From an uncultured Azospirillum sp. (GTDB lineage: Bacteria > Pseudomonadota > Alphaproteobacteria > Azospirillales > Azospirillaceae), in contig NZ_CAMLJP010000169.1 of the NCBI RefSeq assembly GCF_946480385.1, positions 1 through 8,153 of the forward strand: a stretch of 8,153 nucleotides of DNA, read 5' to 3'. The notes beneath the pieces are model-generated. The model had not been told where the DNA came from. It saw only the letters and a program-made list of their open reading frames with translations, and ran no database searches. A program made the translations under genes and the position numbers. Positions 1-6,440 of this stretch are shown one piece after another (position 1 is the stretch's first letter; every line of letters starts with the position of its first letter).

Positions 1-1412
1 ACGCCGCTGGTCAGATCGTCGAGCGAGATGCCCCAGCCCTTGTGATCGGTCAGCCAGTTGCCCTTGATGTCCGTGGCAAGGCCGCCGGTGTCGATCACCT
101 CGTTGCCACGGATGACCGAGCCCATGTTCTGGGCGGAGCGGCCAAGCATCTCGATACCGCCACCGTCGGCGGTTTCCTGCCCGACATGATGGATCTTGTT
201 GAACTCCACGATGTTCTTGCGGTTCAGCTGGCCGTCGTCCCATTCCTTGAACGACACGCCGTAACGCGGGGCATCGGTGATGTCGTTGTGGCTGACCAGC
301 GTGTTGCTGCTGCCCACCGCGCCGATGCCGGCGCCGCCCTTGGTGATCTGGCCGATATGCTCGATGGTGTTGGCGTAGATGCGGTTGCCGTTGGCGGCAT
401 GGATCATCGAAACGCCGTTGTTGCCAAGCTGCTCCATATGGTTGCCGGCAATGCGGCTGTTGTCGGTGCCGTCGAGCGAAACCGCGGTCCCGACATTGAC
501 GAAGTGATTGCCGCCGACCGAGTTGCCGTGCCCGCCCTGCATCGACAGCGCCGAGCCGTCATAGCGGGTGTCGGAGAAGGTCAGACCTTCGATGCTGACG
601 TTGCTGGCATTGCTGGTCTTGATCAGCGTGCCGAGCCGGGCGACGACCACGCCGTCCGACTGGAAGCTGCCGGCATGCTCCGGCTTCACCACCAGCTTGC
701 CGTCGCTGGCGCGCCAGCCGAATTCACCGGCGTCGCGGATCAGCGAAGCGTCGTTCATCACCCGATAGGTGCCGCCGGTGCGCAGGCCATAGGAGGCCGC
801 GTCGTCGAGCGTCACCGTGTGGTGATACTGGTCGATCGCCTTCACATGCGAGATGTCGTCCTTCAACCGTTCGGTGTCGAAGGTCTGAACGACCAACCCG
901 GCATGGGGCTTCAGGCCCGAGGGGATGTCGCCGTTCGAGAAGTTGAAGCTCGTCTTGCTGGCGCCGCTGGAATTGGCCTTCAACACATGCCAGCCGCTGG
1001 TCGCGGCATTGGCCGGGTTGAAGTCGCCGGTCTGCGCCGCATGCTGGCGGTCGCCGCCGATGCTGACGTCCAGGCCGTTGGCCGAGGAGAGCTTGGCGGA
1101 ATAAAGCCCCTTGCCCTCATAGGTGAAGCCGGTCACCCGCTCCCCGCCGCTCAGCACCGGCGTCTCGCTCTTGTAGGCGAGGAAGCTGTGGCCGTCGTCG
1201 TGGGAGTCGAGGGTCAGCGTCTTGTTCAGGCGATAGGTGCCGCCACGAACATAGGTGGTGTCGATGTCACTCGCCCGCATCGCGTCCCGCGCCTTCTCGA
1301 GGCTGGCAAAGGGACCATCGGTGCCGGCGGCGTTGGGAGCGGCGAGCCGCCCGGACCAGCTGTCATTGCCCTTGGTGGACACGAAAAAAGCGGTCTGGTC
1401 GGTGGTCGTCAT
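1..1412 (-). CDS. Right-handed parallel beta-helix protein, 3' end outside window (N-terminal 470 residues)
   Basis: The frame is open from an ATG at 1412 to the left edge, giving 470 residues with no stop. Residues 9-46 carry a hallmark of beta-helix carbohydrate-active proteins: FFVSTKGNDSWSG, then a Pro-Asn/GTDGPFASLEKARDAMR stretch. Residues about 85-255 look like an inserted domain. From about 258 the sequence becomes short repeats rich in G-N-x-I/F rungs (VSIEGLTFSD, RIAGNHMEQLG, RIYANTIEHIG), typical of a parallel beta-helix. It ends at GWGISLDDLTSG, another pattern common in these proteins. Family members include polysaccharide lyases, alginate epimerases and glycosidases acting on extracellular polysaccharide; the substrate cannot be told here. 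There is no N-terminal signal peptide or membrane segment, so if exported it probably uses a C-terminal type I (RTX-like) signal lying off the window (inference). The start is fixed by GGAGG 8 nt upstream. It is divergent from the cold-shock gene. Confidence 0.85.
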   Translation of the reverse strand, partial: MTTTDQTAFFVSTKGNDSWSGRLAAPNAAGTDGPFASLEKARDAMRASDIDTTYVRGGTYRLNKTLTLDSHDDGHSFLAYKSETPVLSGGERVTGFTYEGKGLYSAKLSSANGLDVSIGGDRQHAAQTGDFNPANAATSGWHVLKANSSGASKTSFNFSNGDIPSGLKPHAGLVVQTFDTERLKDDISHVKAIDQYHHTVTLDDAASYGLRTGGTYRVMNDASLIRDAGEFGWRASDGKLVVKPEHAGSFQSDGVVVARLGTLIKTSNASNVSIEGLTFSDTRYDGSALSMQGGHGNSVGGNHFVNVGTAVSLDGTDNSRIAGNHMEQLGNNGVSMIHAANGNRIYANTIEHIGQITKGGAGIGAVGSSNTLVSHNDITDAPRYGVSFKEWDDGQLNRKNIVEFNKIHHVGQETADGGGIEMLGRSAQNMGSVIRGNEVIDTGGLATDIKGNWLTDHKGWGISLDDLTSG

Positions 1413-1420
1413 AAGTCATT

Positions 1421-1425
1421 CCTCC
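1421..1425 (-). promoter_or_regulatory. Ribosome binding site of the beta-helix gene
   Basis: On the minus strand GGAGG lies 8 nt before the ATG at 1412, a strong Shine-Dalgarno match. It supports this start. A second ATG between the two (1418-1416) is out of frame. Confidence 0.75.
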
Positions 1426-1447
1426 GTTCTGATGGAGGCAAAGTTCG

Positions 1448-1472
1448 AATTTTTTAGTTAAAAATTTATTTA
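1448..1472 (-). promoter_or_regulatory. AT-rich promoter-like segment upstream of the beta-helix gene
   Basis: Twenty-four of 25 bases are A or T, in a genome region that is otherwise very GC-rich. It lies 36-60 bp upstream of the ATG at 1412, where a core promoter would be expected. No single -35/-10 pair stands out, so the exact promoter is not assigned. It could also be a binding site for a nucleoid protein. Confidence 0.4.
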
Positions 1473-1522
1473 CGGCTTAAGTACCTCTGACGGACAGGTT
1501 GGAAATGCAAGATCGGTAATTT

Positions 1523-1540
1523 GTATCCTGATACCGTATC
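1523..1540. repeat. Alternating GTATC/GATAC/GTATC pentamer repeat
   Basis: GTATC (1523-1527), its reverse complement GATAC (1530-1534) and GTATC again (1536-1540) are separated by 2 and 1 bases. This yields two overlapping small inverted repeats and a 13-bp-period direct repeat. It could be an operator, but chance is possible for such short units. Confidence 0.3.
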
Positions 1541-1787
1541 CAAGATTGGTAGAGTTGTTGTCCCATTTTGTTTGCGAAACTGGAATATGAACTGCGATTT
1601 TGAATTCCTACGATCTACTCGCGCAATGCGGGTGGGATCGGATGCAAACGCGGTTCCGACATTTGCGGTAAAGTTACAGGCCATCGCCGCACTGGCCATT
1701 TTCTGGAATTTTATGATAAGCTTGTCACCGCCGGGGTCTTGTTCTTGGTCATACAGCGGTGCCGCGCCCAGTTCAGCGTCAGGGCCG

Positions 1788-1829
1788 CCCTTCCCCGGCT
1801 ACAGGACGTGAAAGGGACCTGTCTTGAGC
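1788..1829 (+). promoter_or_regulatory. Possible RNA switch around the cold-shock gene start
   Basis: The likely ribosome-binding sequence AAAGGGA (1811-1817) can take part in two exclusive foldings. In one, CCCTT (1788-1792) pairs with AAGGG (1812-1816), hiding the site. In the other, ACAGG (1801-1805) pairs with CCTGT (1818-1822), extended by GCT (1798-1800) with AGC (1827-1829). That leaves the ribosome site in the loop and the TTG start in a four-base bulge. The pairings are seen in the sequence; a regulatory role is inferred. Each helix is only 5-8 bp. Confidence 0.3.
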
Positions 1830-2459
1830 GAAGAGTTGAAGAACGTCACCGCGACGAACGTCACCGCGACGGTGAAGTGGTTCAAGCCGGAAAAGGGTTT
1901 TGGGTTCGTCCGCCTCGCCGATGGCTCCGGAGAGGCTTTCTTGCACGCTTCGGTCCTGGCCGCCGCCTCCCTGCCCAACCCGGTCGAGGGCACGACGGTC
2001 GTCTGCGATCTGGCCCAGGGCGCCAAGGGACCCCAGGTCGTCGCCATTCACTCCGCCACGCCGCCGGAAACCCCGCCGGCACCGCGTGCCCGCAACCAGC
2101 GCCCGCCGCGCGCCACGGCCTCGGCCGCCCAGCCGATGGGCCAGCCCCCCGGCATGGGGGCGCAGCCTGACGATGTCGGCGAGGGCTTCGCCCGTCCGCC
2201 GAAGCCGCCGCGCGAACGGCGCGAGCGCCAGGCGGAGCCGACCGGCCCAGCCACCATGGCCTACGGTACGGTGCGCTGGTACAATCTGGACAGCCAGTCC
2301 GGCCTGATCGAGCCGTGGGAAGACGGCGCGACCGTCTATTTCGACCGTGCGACCCTGCGCCAGTCGGGCCTGGACATCGTCGCCGACGGCGAGGACGTCC
2401 GCTATCTGGCCGTCGGGTCGGAAGATGCACCGGTCGCCCAGCGGGTCGAGCTGATCTGA
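1824..2459 (+). CDS. Two-domain cold-shock protein (CspA-like, 211 aa)
   Basis: A predicted RNA/ssDNA-binding cytoplasmic protein with two OB-fold cold-shock domains. Domain 1 (about 14-76) is canonical: TVKWFKPEKGFGFV contains RNP1 (KGFGFV, 24-29) and EAFLHAS (37-43) matches RNP2. Residues 77-143 form a low-complexity linker rich in Pro, Arg, Ala and Gln. Domain 2 (about 146-211) keeps the opening GTVRWYN but has SQSGLIEP in place of RNP1 and ATVYFDRATL in place of RNP2, so it is degenerate. Length and layout match the two-domain cold-shock proteins of alphaproteobacteria. The start is TTG at 1824: an in-frame TGA at 1809 blocks any longer form, the next in-frame ATG is beyond domain 1, and AAAGGGA precedes the TTG by 6 nt. 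A later TTG at 1836 is possible. The N-terminus holds a duplicated NVTAT (residues 7-16). The gene is monocistronic and convergent with the operon downstream. Confidence 0.9.
   Translation: MSEELKNVTATNVTATVKWFKPEKGFGFVRLADGSGEAFLHASVLAAASLPNPVEGTTVVCDLAQGAKGPQVVAIHSATPPETPPAPRARNQRPPRATASAAQPMGQPPGMGAQPDDVGEGFARPPKPPRERRERQAEPTGPATMAYGTVRWYNLDSQSGLIEPWEDGATVYFDRATLRQSGLDIVADGEDVRYLAVGSEDAPVAQRVELI
1842..1871 (+). repeat. Perfect 15-bp tandem duplication inside the cold-shock gene
   Basis: AACGTCACCGCGACG occurs twice back to back (1842-1856 and 1857-1871). It encodes NVTAT-NVTAT just before the first cold-shock beta strand. The unit is a multiple of three, so the frame is kept. Perfect identity suggests a recent duplication by slippage. 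Confidence 0.9.
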
Positions 2460-2478
2460 TCAAGGCGCTGCCGGAATC

Positions 2479-2515
2479 AGCCGCGCGGTGGCGTTCTCAA
2501 GCCCGCCGCGCGGCT
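2479..2515. terminator. Hairpin terminator between convergent genes
   Basis: AGCCGCGCGG (2479-2488) pairs perfectly with CCGCGCGGCT (2506-2515). One G-T and two G-C pairs can be added inward, giving about 13 bp with an 11-nt loop. It lies wholly between the cold-shock stop (2459) and the TpsB stop (2532). On the plus strand it runs straight into TTT, a weak U-tract. On the minus strand the tail is poorer in T. It probably serves the cold-shock gene and possibly both. Confidence 0.6.
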
Positions 2516-2531
2516 TTCGGCACGCGCAGAG

Positions 2532-4259
2532 TCAGAACCGCGTCGAGAGGGTGAAGAAGGCGCGCGGGGCACGGTCCTGCGTGCTGAACGGCGTGGTGAT
2601 GAAGGGCTTGGCAAGCTCAACGCTGGCGTCGATGCGCCGAAACACGCCAAACCGCAGGCCGACGCCGGCCGAGGCGAGGGACCGGCGGCCGTGGCGTGTG
2701 CCGCCCTCGTAGTTGTAGACCGCACCATAATCGCCGAAGCCGTAGGCGACCGCGTAATCCAGCCCCTCCTCCTGGACGGGCAGGATGTATTGCAGCTCCA
2801 CCCGGCCGGCGAAGCCGCTGTCGCCGGTGATTTCCGACGGGTCGAAGACACGGCCATACTGCTTGCCGCCGAGGCCGTATTCCTCCGACGACAGCAATTG
2901 GTCGGGGCTGTATTGCGCCTCGCCGGACAGGGCGAGGACCAGCGAATCGGTCAGCTGCTGGTTGCGCTGGGCCGAAACCAGCAGCTTGCGGAAATCGCTG
3001 CGCCCGCCGCTGCGGGTCAGGTTGGCGCTGCCGGATTCCGTGGCGTTCAGGATGTCCAGGCCCTTGGACAGTTCCGCCGTCAGCAGGTTCGACCCACCCC
3101 AGCCATCGGCGAAATCGTAGGAGACATTGGCGGCGACGATGCGCAGCCGGTCCTGCGACAGCTTGTCGCCCAACGCGTCGGTGCGGCTGTCGCGGATGGT
3201 GAAGCTGATGCCGGCGCGCAGCGTCTCCGTCCGGCTGCGGATGAAGGGATGCGACACCGCCACGCGGCCGGACGTGGTCAGGCTGTAGAGGTCGAGCGGC
3301 CGCACACTGTCGCCGGGCTGCGACCAGGAGCGGCGGACGCCATACTCCACCGTCGTGCCTTCGGCATCCACCGGCACCAGTTGTCCAACGTCGAAGAAGC
3401 GCAGTTCGCGGATCTGCGGGGTGACGATGCCCTGCGCGGTGGTGCGCTCGAACAGGCCGAGCTGGTCCTCGACGCTGGCGACGCCCGTCAGCTGGAACGG
3501 ACCGATCGAGCGGGTGCCGCGGTTGTCGAGCGACAGGAAGCCGTTGAAGGGCGTGCGCTCCAGCGCCAGCGTCAAGCGCGAGGCGCCAGGGGTGTCCGGC
3601 GACGCCTCCAGCACCGTCTTCACCGCGACGCCGGGCAGGTCGTCGGCCAGCAGGACATAGCGCTCCATATCCGCCATGCGCAGCGGCCGGGACGCCTTGA
3701 TCTTCTCCCCCATCCGCCGCAGCAGGCCGAGCCGGTCGGTCGCCTCGCCCTGGACCACCACCTCGTCGACATAGCCCTCCACCACCTGCAGGCGGACGAC
3801 GCCGTCGCGGATGCGCTGGGCCGGCACCACCGCCTGCGACAGCACATAGCCGTCGTTGCGGTAGCGGGCGGTGATGGCGTCGCGGATGGCGTAGAGGTTG
3901 GCCAGGGTGATCGGCTTGCCCAGCTTGTCGCGCCACAGGGTGGACAGGCTGTCGCGGTCATAGACGCTGTTGCCGTCGATGCGGACCTCGCTCAGCGTCA
4001 GAGTGATGCGCTCGGCATCGCGGGGCGGCGGCGCCTTTTCCGGCGCCGGCATCTCGATCTCCGGCGAGGATTGCGGCACGGCCGGCCGTTCGAAGCGCTG
4101 CTCCAGCCGGTTGGGGTCGAGCGAGGGCGGCAAAACCGGCGGCACCGCCTGGGCCAGCGCCGGCAGCGGAACGGCGACCCCGGCCAGCAGCAGGGCGGAC
4201 AGGCGGGCGAGCCGATGCAGGCGTCGAGGCATGGGGATGGACATGGCGGTTCGGGACAC
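2532..4259 (-). CDS. Two-partner secretion outer-membrane transporter (TpsB, ShlB/FhaC/HecB family, 575 aa)
   Basis: Predicted Omp85-superfamily pore that exports a large TpsA exoprotein across the outer membrane. A signal peptide occupies about 1-38 (basic start, SALLLAGVAVPLPALAQA). Residues 47-60 could be the plug helix seen in FhaC, followed by a Pro-rich linker (61-82). POTRA 1 spans about 85-162 and ends in the family signature GYVLSQAVVPAQRIRDGVVR / LQVVEGYV. POTRA 2 spans about 163-236. The rest is a 16-strand-type beta-barrel ending in Phe (FFTLSTRF), as expected for outer-membrane assembly. At the conserved loop-6 motif, usually VRGF/Y, the protein has GRVF (469-472): the Arg is kept and the Gly is Val. 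Length is normal. The start is GTG at 4259; ATGs at 4244 and 4232 are alternatives, and none has a clear ribosome site. It follows the cyclase by 17 bp, so it is last in the operon. No TpsA gene is adjacent. Confidence 0.9.
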   Translation of the reverse strand: MSRTAMSIPMPRRLHRLARLSALLLAGVAVPLPALAQAVPPVLPPSLDPNRLEQRFERPAVPQSSPEIEMPAPEKAPPPRDAERITLTLSEVRIDGNSVYDRDSLSTLWRDKLGKPITLANLYAIRDAITARYRNDGYVLSQAVVPAQRIRDGVVRLQVVEGYVDEVVVQGEATDRLGLLRRMGEKIKASRPLRMADMERYVLLADDLPGVAVKTVLEASPDTPGASRLTLALERTPFNGFLSLDNRGTRSIGPFQLTGVASVEDQLGLFERTTAQGIVTPQIRELRFFDVGQLVPVDAEGTTVEYGVRRSWSQPGDSVRPLDLYSLTTSGRVAVSHPFIRSRTETLRAGISFTIRDSRTDALGDKLSQDRLRIVAANVSYDFADGWGGSNLLTAELSKGLDILNATESGSANLTRSGGRSDFRKLLVSAQRNQQLTDSLVLALSGEAQYSPDQLLSSEEYGLGGKQYGRVFDPSEITGDSGFAGRVELQYILPVQEEGLDYAVAYGFGDYGAVYNYEGGTRHGRRSLASAGVGLRFGVFRRIDASVELAKPFITTPFSTQDRAPRAFFTLSTRF

Positions 4260-4276
4260 GGCTTGTCGTCGTCCGG

Positions 4277-6424
4277 CTATTTGTCGGTGAGGGCGGTGAC
4301 GCCGGCCCAGTCCGGCTCGGGCGCCGAGCCGATGCGCTTTTCCGCCTTGTGCAGCATCGCCAGGGCGGCACCGTCAGTGGCGACCAGGGCACGGAAGCCG
4401 GCTGCGGCTGCCTCGAACCGGCCGGCGCGCCAGTGGTCGAGGGCGGCGGCGTAGGCGGCGCGCTGGGCGCGGTCCTCCGGATCGGCGCGGCGGGCGTCGG
4501 ACAGCGGTTCGAACACCTCGACCGGTTCGCTGCGGCCGACGACCTGCACGATGTCGAGCGCGCGGAAGTCCTCCGGGTCGCCATGGTGGCGCATGGTCTC
4601 GCCACTCACCATCAGGGCGGTGTTGTAGTATTTGTTGGCGCCCTCCAGCCGCGAGGCCAGATTCACGGTGTCTCCCATCACCGTGTAGTTGAAGCGGCGG
4701 GGCGAGCCGATGTTGCCGATCAGCGCCGGGCCGGTGGCGATGCCGATGCGGTTGGAGCCACGCCCGCTGGCCGTCGCCAGCAGCGTAGGATCGTCCTCCA
4801 TCGCCTGACGCATCGCCAGTGCCGCCGCCACCGCGGCGCGGGCATGGTTGTCGATGGCATAGGGGGCGCCGAACACCGCCAGCACCGCGTCGCCGATGTA
4901 TTTGTCGACGAAGCCGCCATGCGCCTCGATGATGTCGGTCATCACCGTGAAATAGCGGTTCAGCACGACGACCAGGGCTTCCGGCTCCATCCCCTCCGAC
5001 ATCTTGGTGAAGCCGGCGATGTCGCAGAACAGGATCGACAGGTCGCGCTCCTCGCCGCCCAGGCTGGGGGACTGGCCCGACGCGATCATGTCGTCGATCA
5101 GCGATCCCGGCAGATAGAGCTTGAAGGCGTTGCGGATGTGGCGCTGGTCGCGGTCCAGCACGGCGAAGCGCAGGCCCAGCGCCAGCGGGAAGACCAGCAG
5201 CGCCGCCAGCGCCGCCTGCAGGTAGGGCAGGACCAGCCCGCCCTGGAAGGCTTCCACCGCCACGCCGCTCCAGCCCGCCAGCAGCAGGAGCAGGCCGAAT
5301 GCCGCCACCGGCGGCCGGGTCGCCAGCGTCACCAGGGCGGCCAGTCCGGCCAGCAGCAGGACCAGGGCCGCGGCGGCCGGCCGGCCGGCCTCCGTCAGCG
5401 CGTCATGCGCCATCAGGTTGGAGATGGCGGCGGCATGGATGTAGACGCCGGGAATGCTGTCGCGGGTGCGGCCGGCGACATACAGCTCGCTCATCACCGG
5501 CAGGGCGCAGCGTTCGGGAAGATTCATCCCCTCCGGCTTGGTGACCCAGCGGTTGGAGGACAGCTTGCGGTCCTCCACGTCCAGCACGGTGCCGACCATC
5601 ACCGCCCTGCCCTTGAAGTGGCTGGCGAAAAAGTCGGTCTTGCCGGCCTCGGCGCAGGCATACAGGTCGGCCAGCGAATAGGTCGGAATGGCGCCGGGCG
5701 CAGTGGCATGGTTGACCAGCAGCCGGTTGCCCTCCCCGCCCTGAATCCGGTAGCCGGCCAGCGTGGCGGAGCCGTCGGCCCCCCGTTCCAGCGGCGCCTT
5801 CAGCGCGCGCGAGGCCACCTCCACCGCCATGCCCGGCTCGGCCTTCGGCTTGCCGTCGGGACCGGCCACCGTCAGCGTCAGCGGCACGCGGCGCAGCACG
5901 CCGTCAGGATCCTCGACCAGATTGACCGAGCGGACATTATTCACCCCGGCGGCGATCATATAGCCGCGGTAGGGCATCAGCGGATCGCTCTGATGCTGCA
6001 CCTTGGCCAGCACCAGCCGCCCCTCCTTGCCGCCGCGACGCAGGGTCAGCAGGTAATCGCGCTCGAATCCGGGGATCAGCGTCTCGACCGAGGTCGGGTG
6101 GACGAGGTCGAGGCCGATGGCCGCCACCCCGCCGTCCAGCATGGCGCCGAGCACGGTGCCCAGCCGTGGCCCCCACAGCGCCTGTGGCGTTCCGGCGAAG
6201 GGCGGGCGGCGATAGGTCTCCTCGTCGATGCCCACCACCACCACCGGCGATGGGTCGGGGGCCGGCCGGGGGCCATGCAGCCGCTCCCGCAGCCAATAGA
6301 GGCTGTCGATCGACGGCCCCTGCAACGAGGACGAGGCCGCCAGCACCAGAAATGATGCCACGACCGGCGCCACCGCACCGAGCAGGACCAGCCGGACGCG
6401 CCGGGGCAGCCTCATCCTCTTCAA
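4277..6424 (-). CDS. CHASE2-domain membrane adenylate cyclase (class III, 715 aa)
   Basis: Predicted to make cAMP from ATP in response to an unknown periplasmic signal. In order: one N-terminal membrane helix (about 11-31), a periplasmic CHASE2 sensor (about 38-345; PVVVVGIDEETYRR and GGVAAIGLDLVHP are typical), three membrane helices (about 350-369, 373-391, 397-420), a short linker, then a class III cyclase domain (about 457-640). Catalytic residues look complete: metal-binding D468 (LFCDIAGFTK) and D512 (YIGDAVLAVFGAP), adenine-selecting K508 and D585 (TVMGDTVN), and transition-state N588 and R592. The Lys/Asp pair points to ATP over GTP. A C-terminal helical tail (about 645-715, ending DWAGVTALTDK) is usual in CHASE2 cyclases. 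There is no HAMP or kinase domain. The start is TTG at 6424; ATG at 6415 (three codons in) is equally possible, as neither has a well-spaced ribosome site. Middle gene of the operon. Confidence 0.93.
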   Translation of the reverse strand: MKRMRLPRRVRLVLLGAVAPVVASFLVLAASSSLQGPSIDSLYWLRERLHGPRPAPDPSPVVVVGIDEETYRRPPFAGTPQALWGPRLGTVLGAMLDGGVAAIGLDLVHPTSVETLIPGFERDYLLTLRRGGKEGRLVLAKVQHQSDPLMPYRGYMIAAGVNNVRSVNLVEDPDGVLRRVPLTLTVAGPDGKPKAEPGMAVEVASRALKAPLERGADGSATLAGYRIQGGEGNRLLVNHATAPGAIPTYSLADLYACAEAGKTDFFASHFKGRAVMVGTVLDVEDRKLSSNRWVTKPEGMNLPERCALPVMSELYVAGRTRDSIPGVYIHAAAISNLMAHDALTEAGRPAAAALVLLLAGLAALVTLATRPPVAAFGLLLLLAGWSGVAVEAFQGGLVLPYLQAALAALLVFPLALGLRFAVLDRDQRHIRNAFKLYLPGSLIDDMIASGQSPSLGGEERDLSILFCDIAGFTKMSEGMEPEALVVVLNRYFTVMTDIIEAHGGFVDKYIGDAVLAVFGAPYAIDNHARAAVAAALAMRQAMEDDPTLLATASGRGSNRIGIATGPALIGNIGSPRRFNYTVMGDTVNLASRLEGANKYYNTALMVSGETMRHHGDPEDFRALDIVQVVGRSEPVEVFEPLSDARRADPEDRAQRAAYAAALDHWRAGRFEAAAAGFRALVATDGAALAMLHKAEKRIGSAPEPDWAGVTALTDK

Positions 6425-6440
6425 CGGTCGCGCCCGCCGC

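Larger units (their letters stand above)
1413..1823. promoter_or_regulatory. Divergent intergenic region between beta-helix and cold-shock genes
   Basis: This 411-bp stretch has no gene I can support. It is clearly richer in A/T than its neighbours, mainly at 1440-1720. It should hold promoters for both divergent genes. On the plus strand TATGAT at 1712-1717 is a good -10 hexamer, but no matching -35 is evident. If used, it would give a leader of about 100 nt for the cold-shock mRNA, in keeping with the long leaders of that family. Short open frames here (1521-1811 plus, 1466-1699 minus) show no family resemblance and no ribosome-binding site worth calling. Confidence 0.55.

Noticed and set aside
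1..1412. Beta-helix protein as the TpsA partner of the TpsB exporter
   Set aside because: It lacks the Sec signal and N-terminal TPS domain needed for two-partner secretion and is separated from the operon by the cold-shock gene.
42..1457. A 471-codon open frame on the plus strand opposite the beta-helix gene
   Set aside because: The minus strand carries the hallmark beta-helix motifs and a good ribosome site; this frame is compositional shadow.
1466..1699. Possible 77-residue minus-strand small protein in the AT-rich intergenic region
   Set aside because: No ribosome site, no signal peptide or motif, and chance open frames are expected at this length.
2691..4454. A 587-codon open frame on the plus strand opposite TpsB and the cyclase end
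   Set aside because: It is antisense to a clear transporter gene and its product is a low-complexity mix rich in H, R, Q, G and A with no domain; this is the usual shadow of GC-rich coding DNA.
4349..6355. A 668-codon open frame on the plus strand opposite the cyclase
   Set aside because: The opposite strand encodes a complete CHASE2 cyclase with all catalytic residues, and this product has no recognisable motif.
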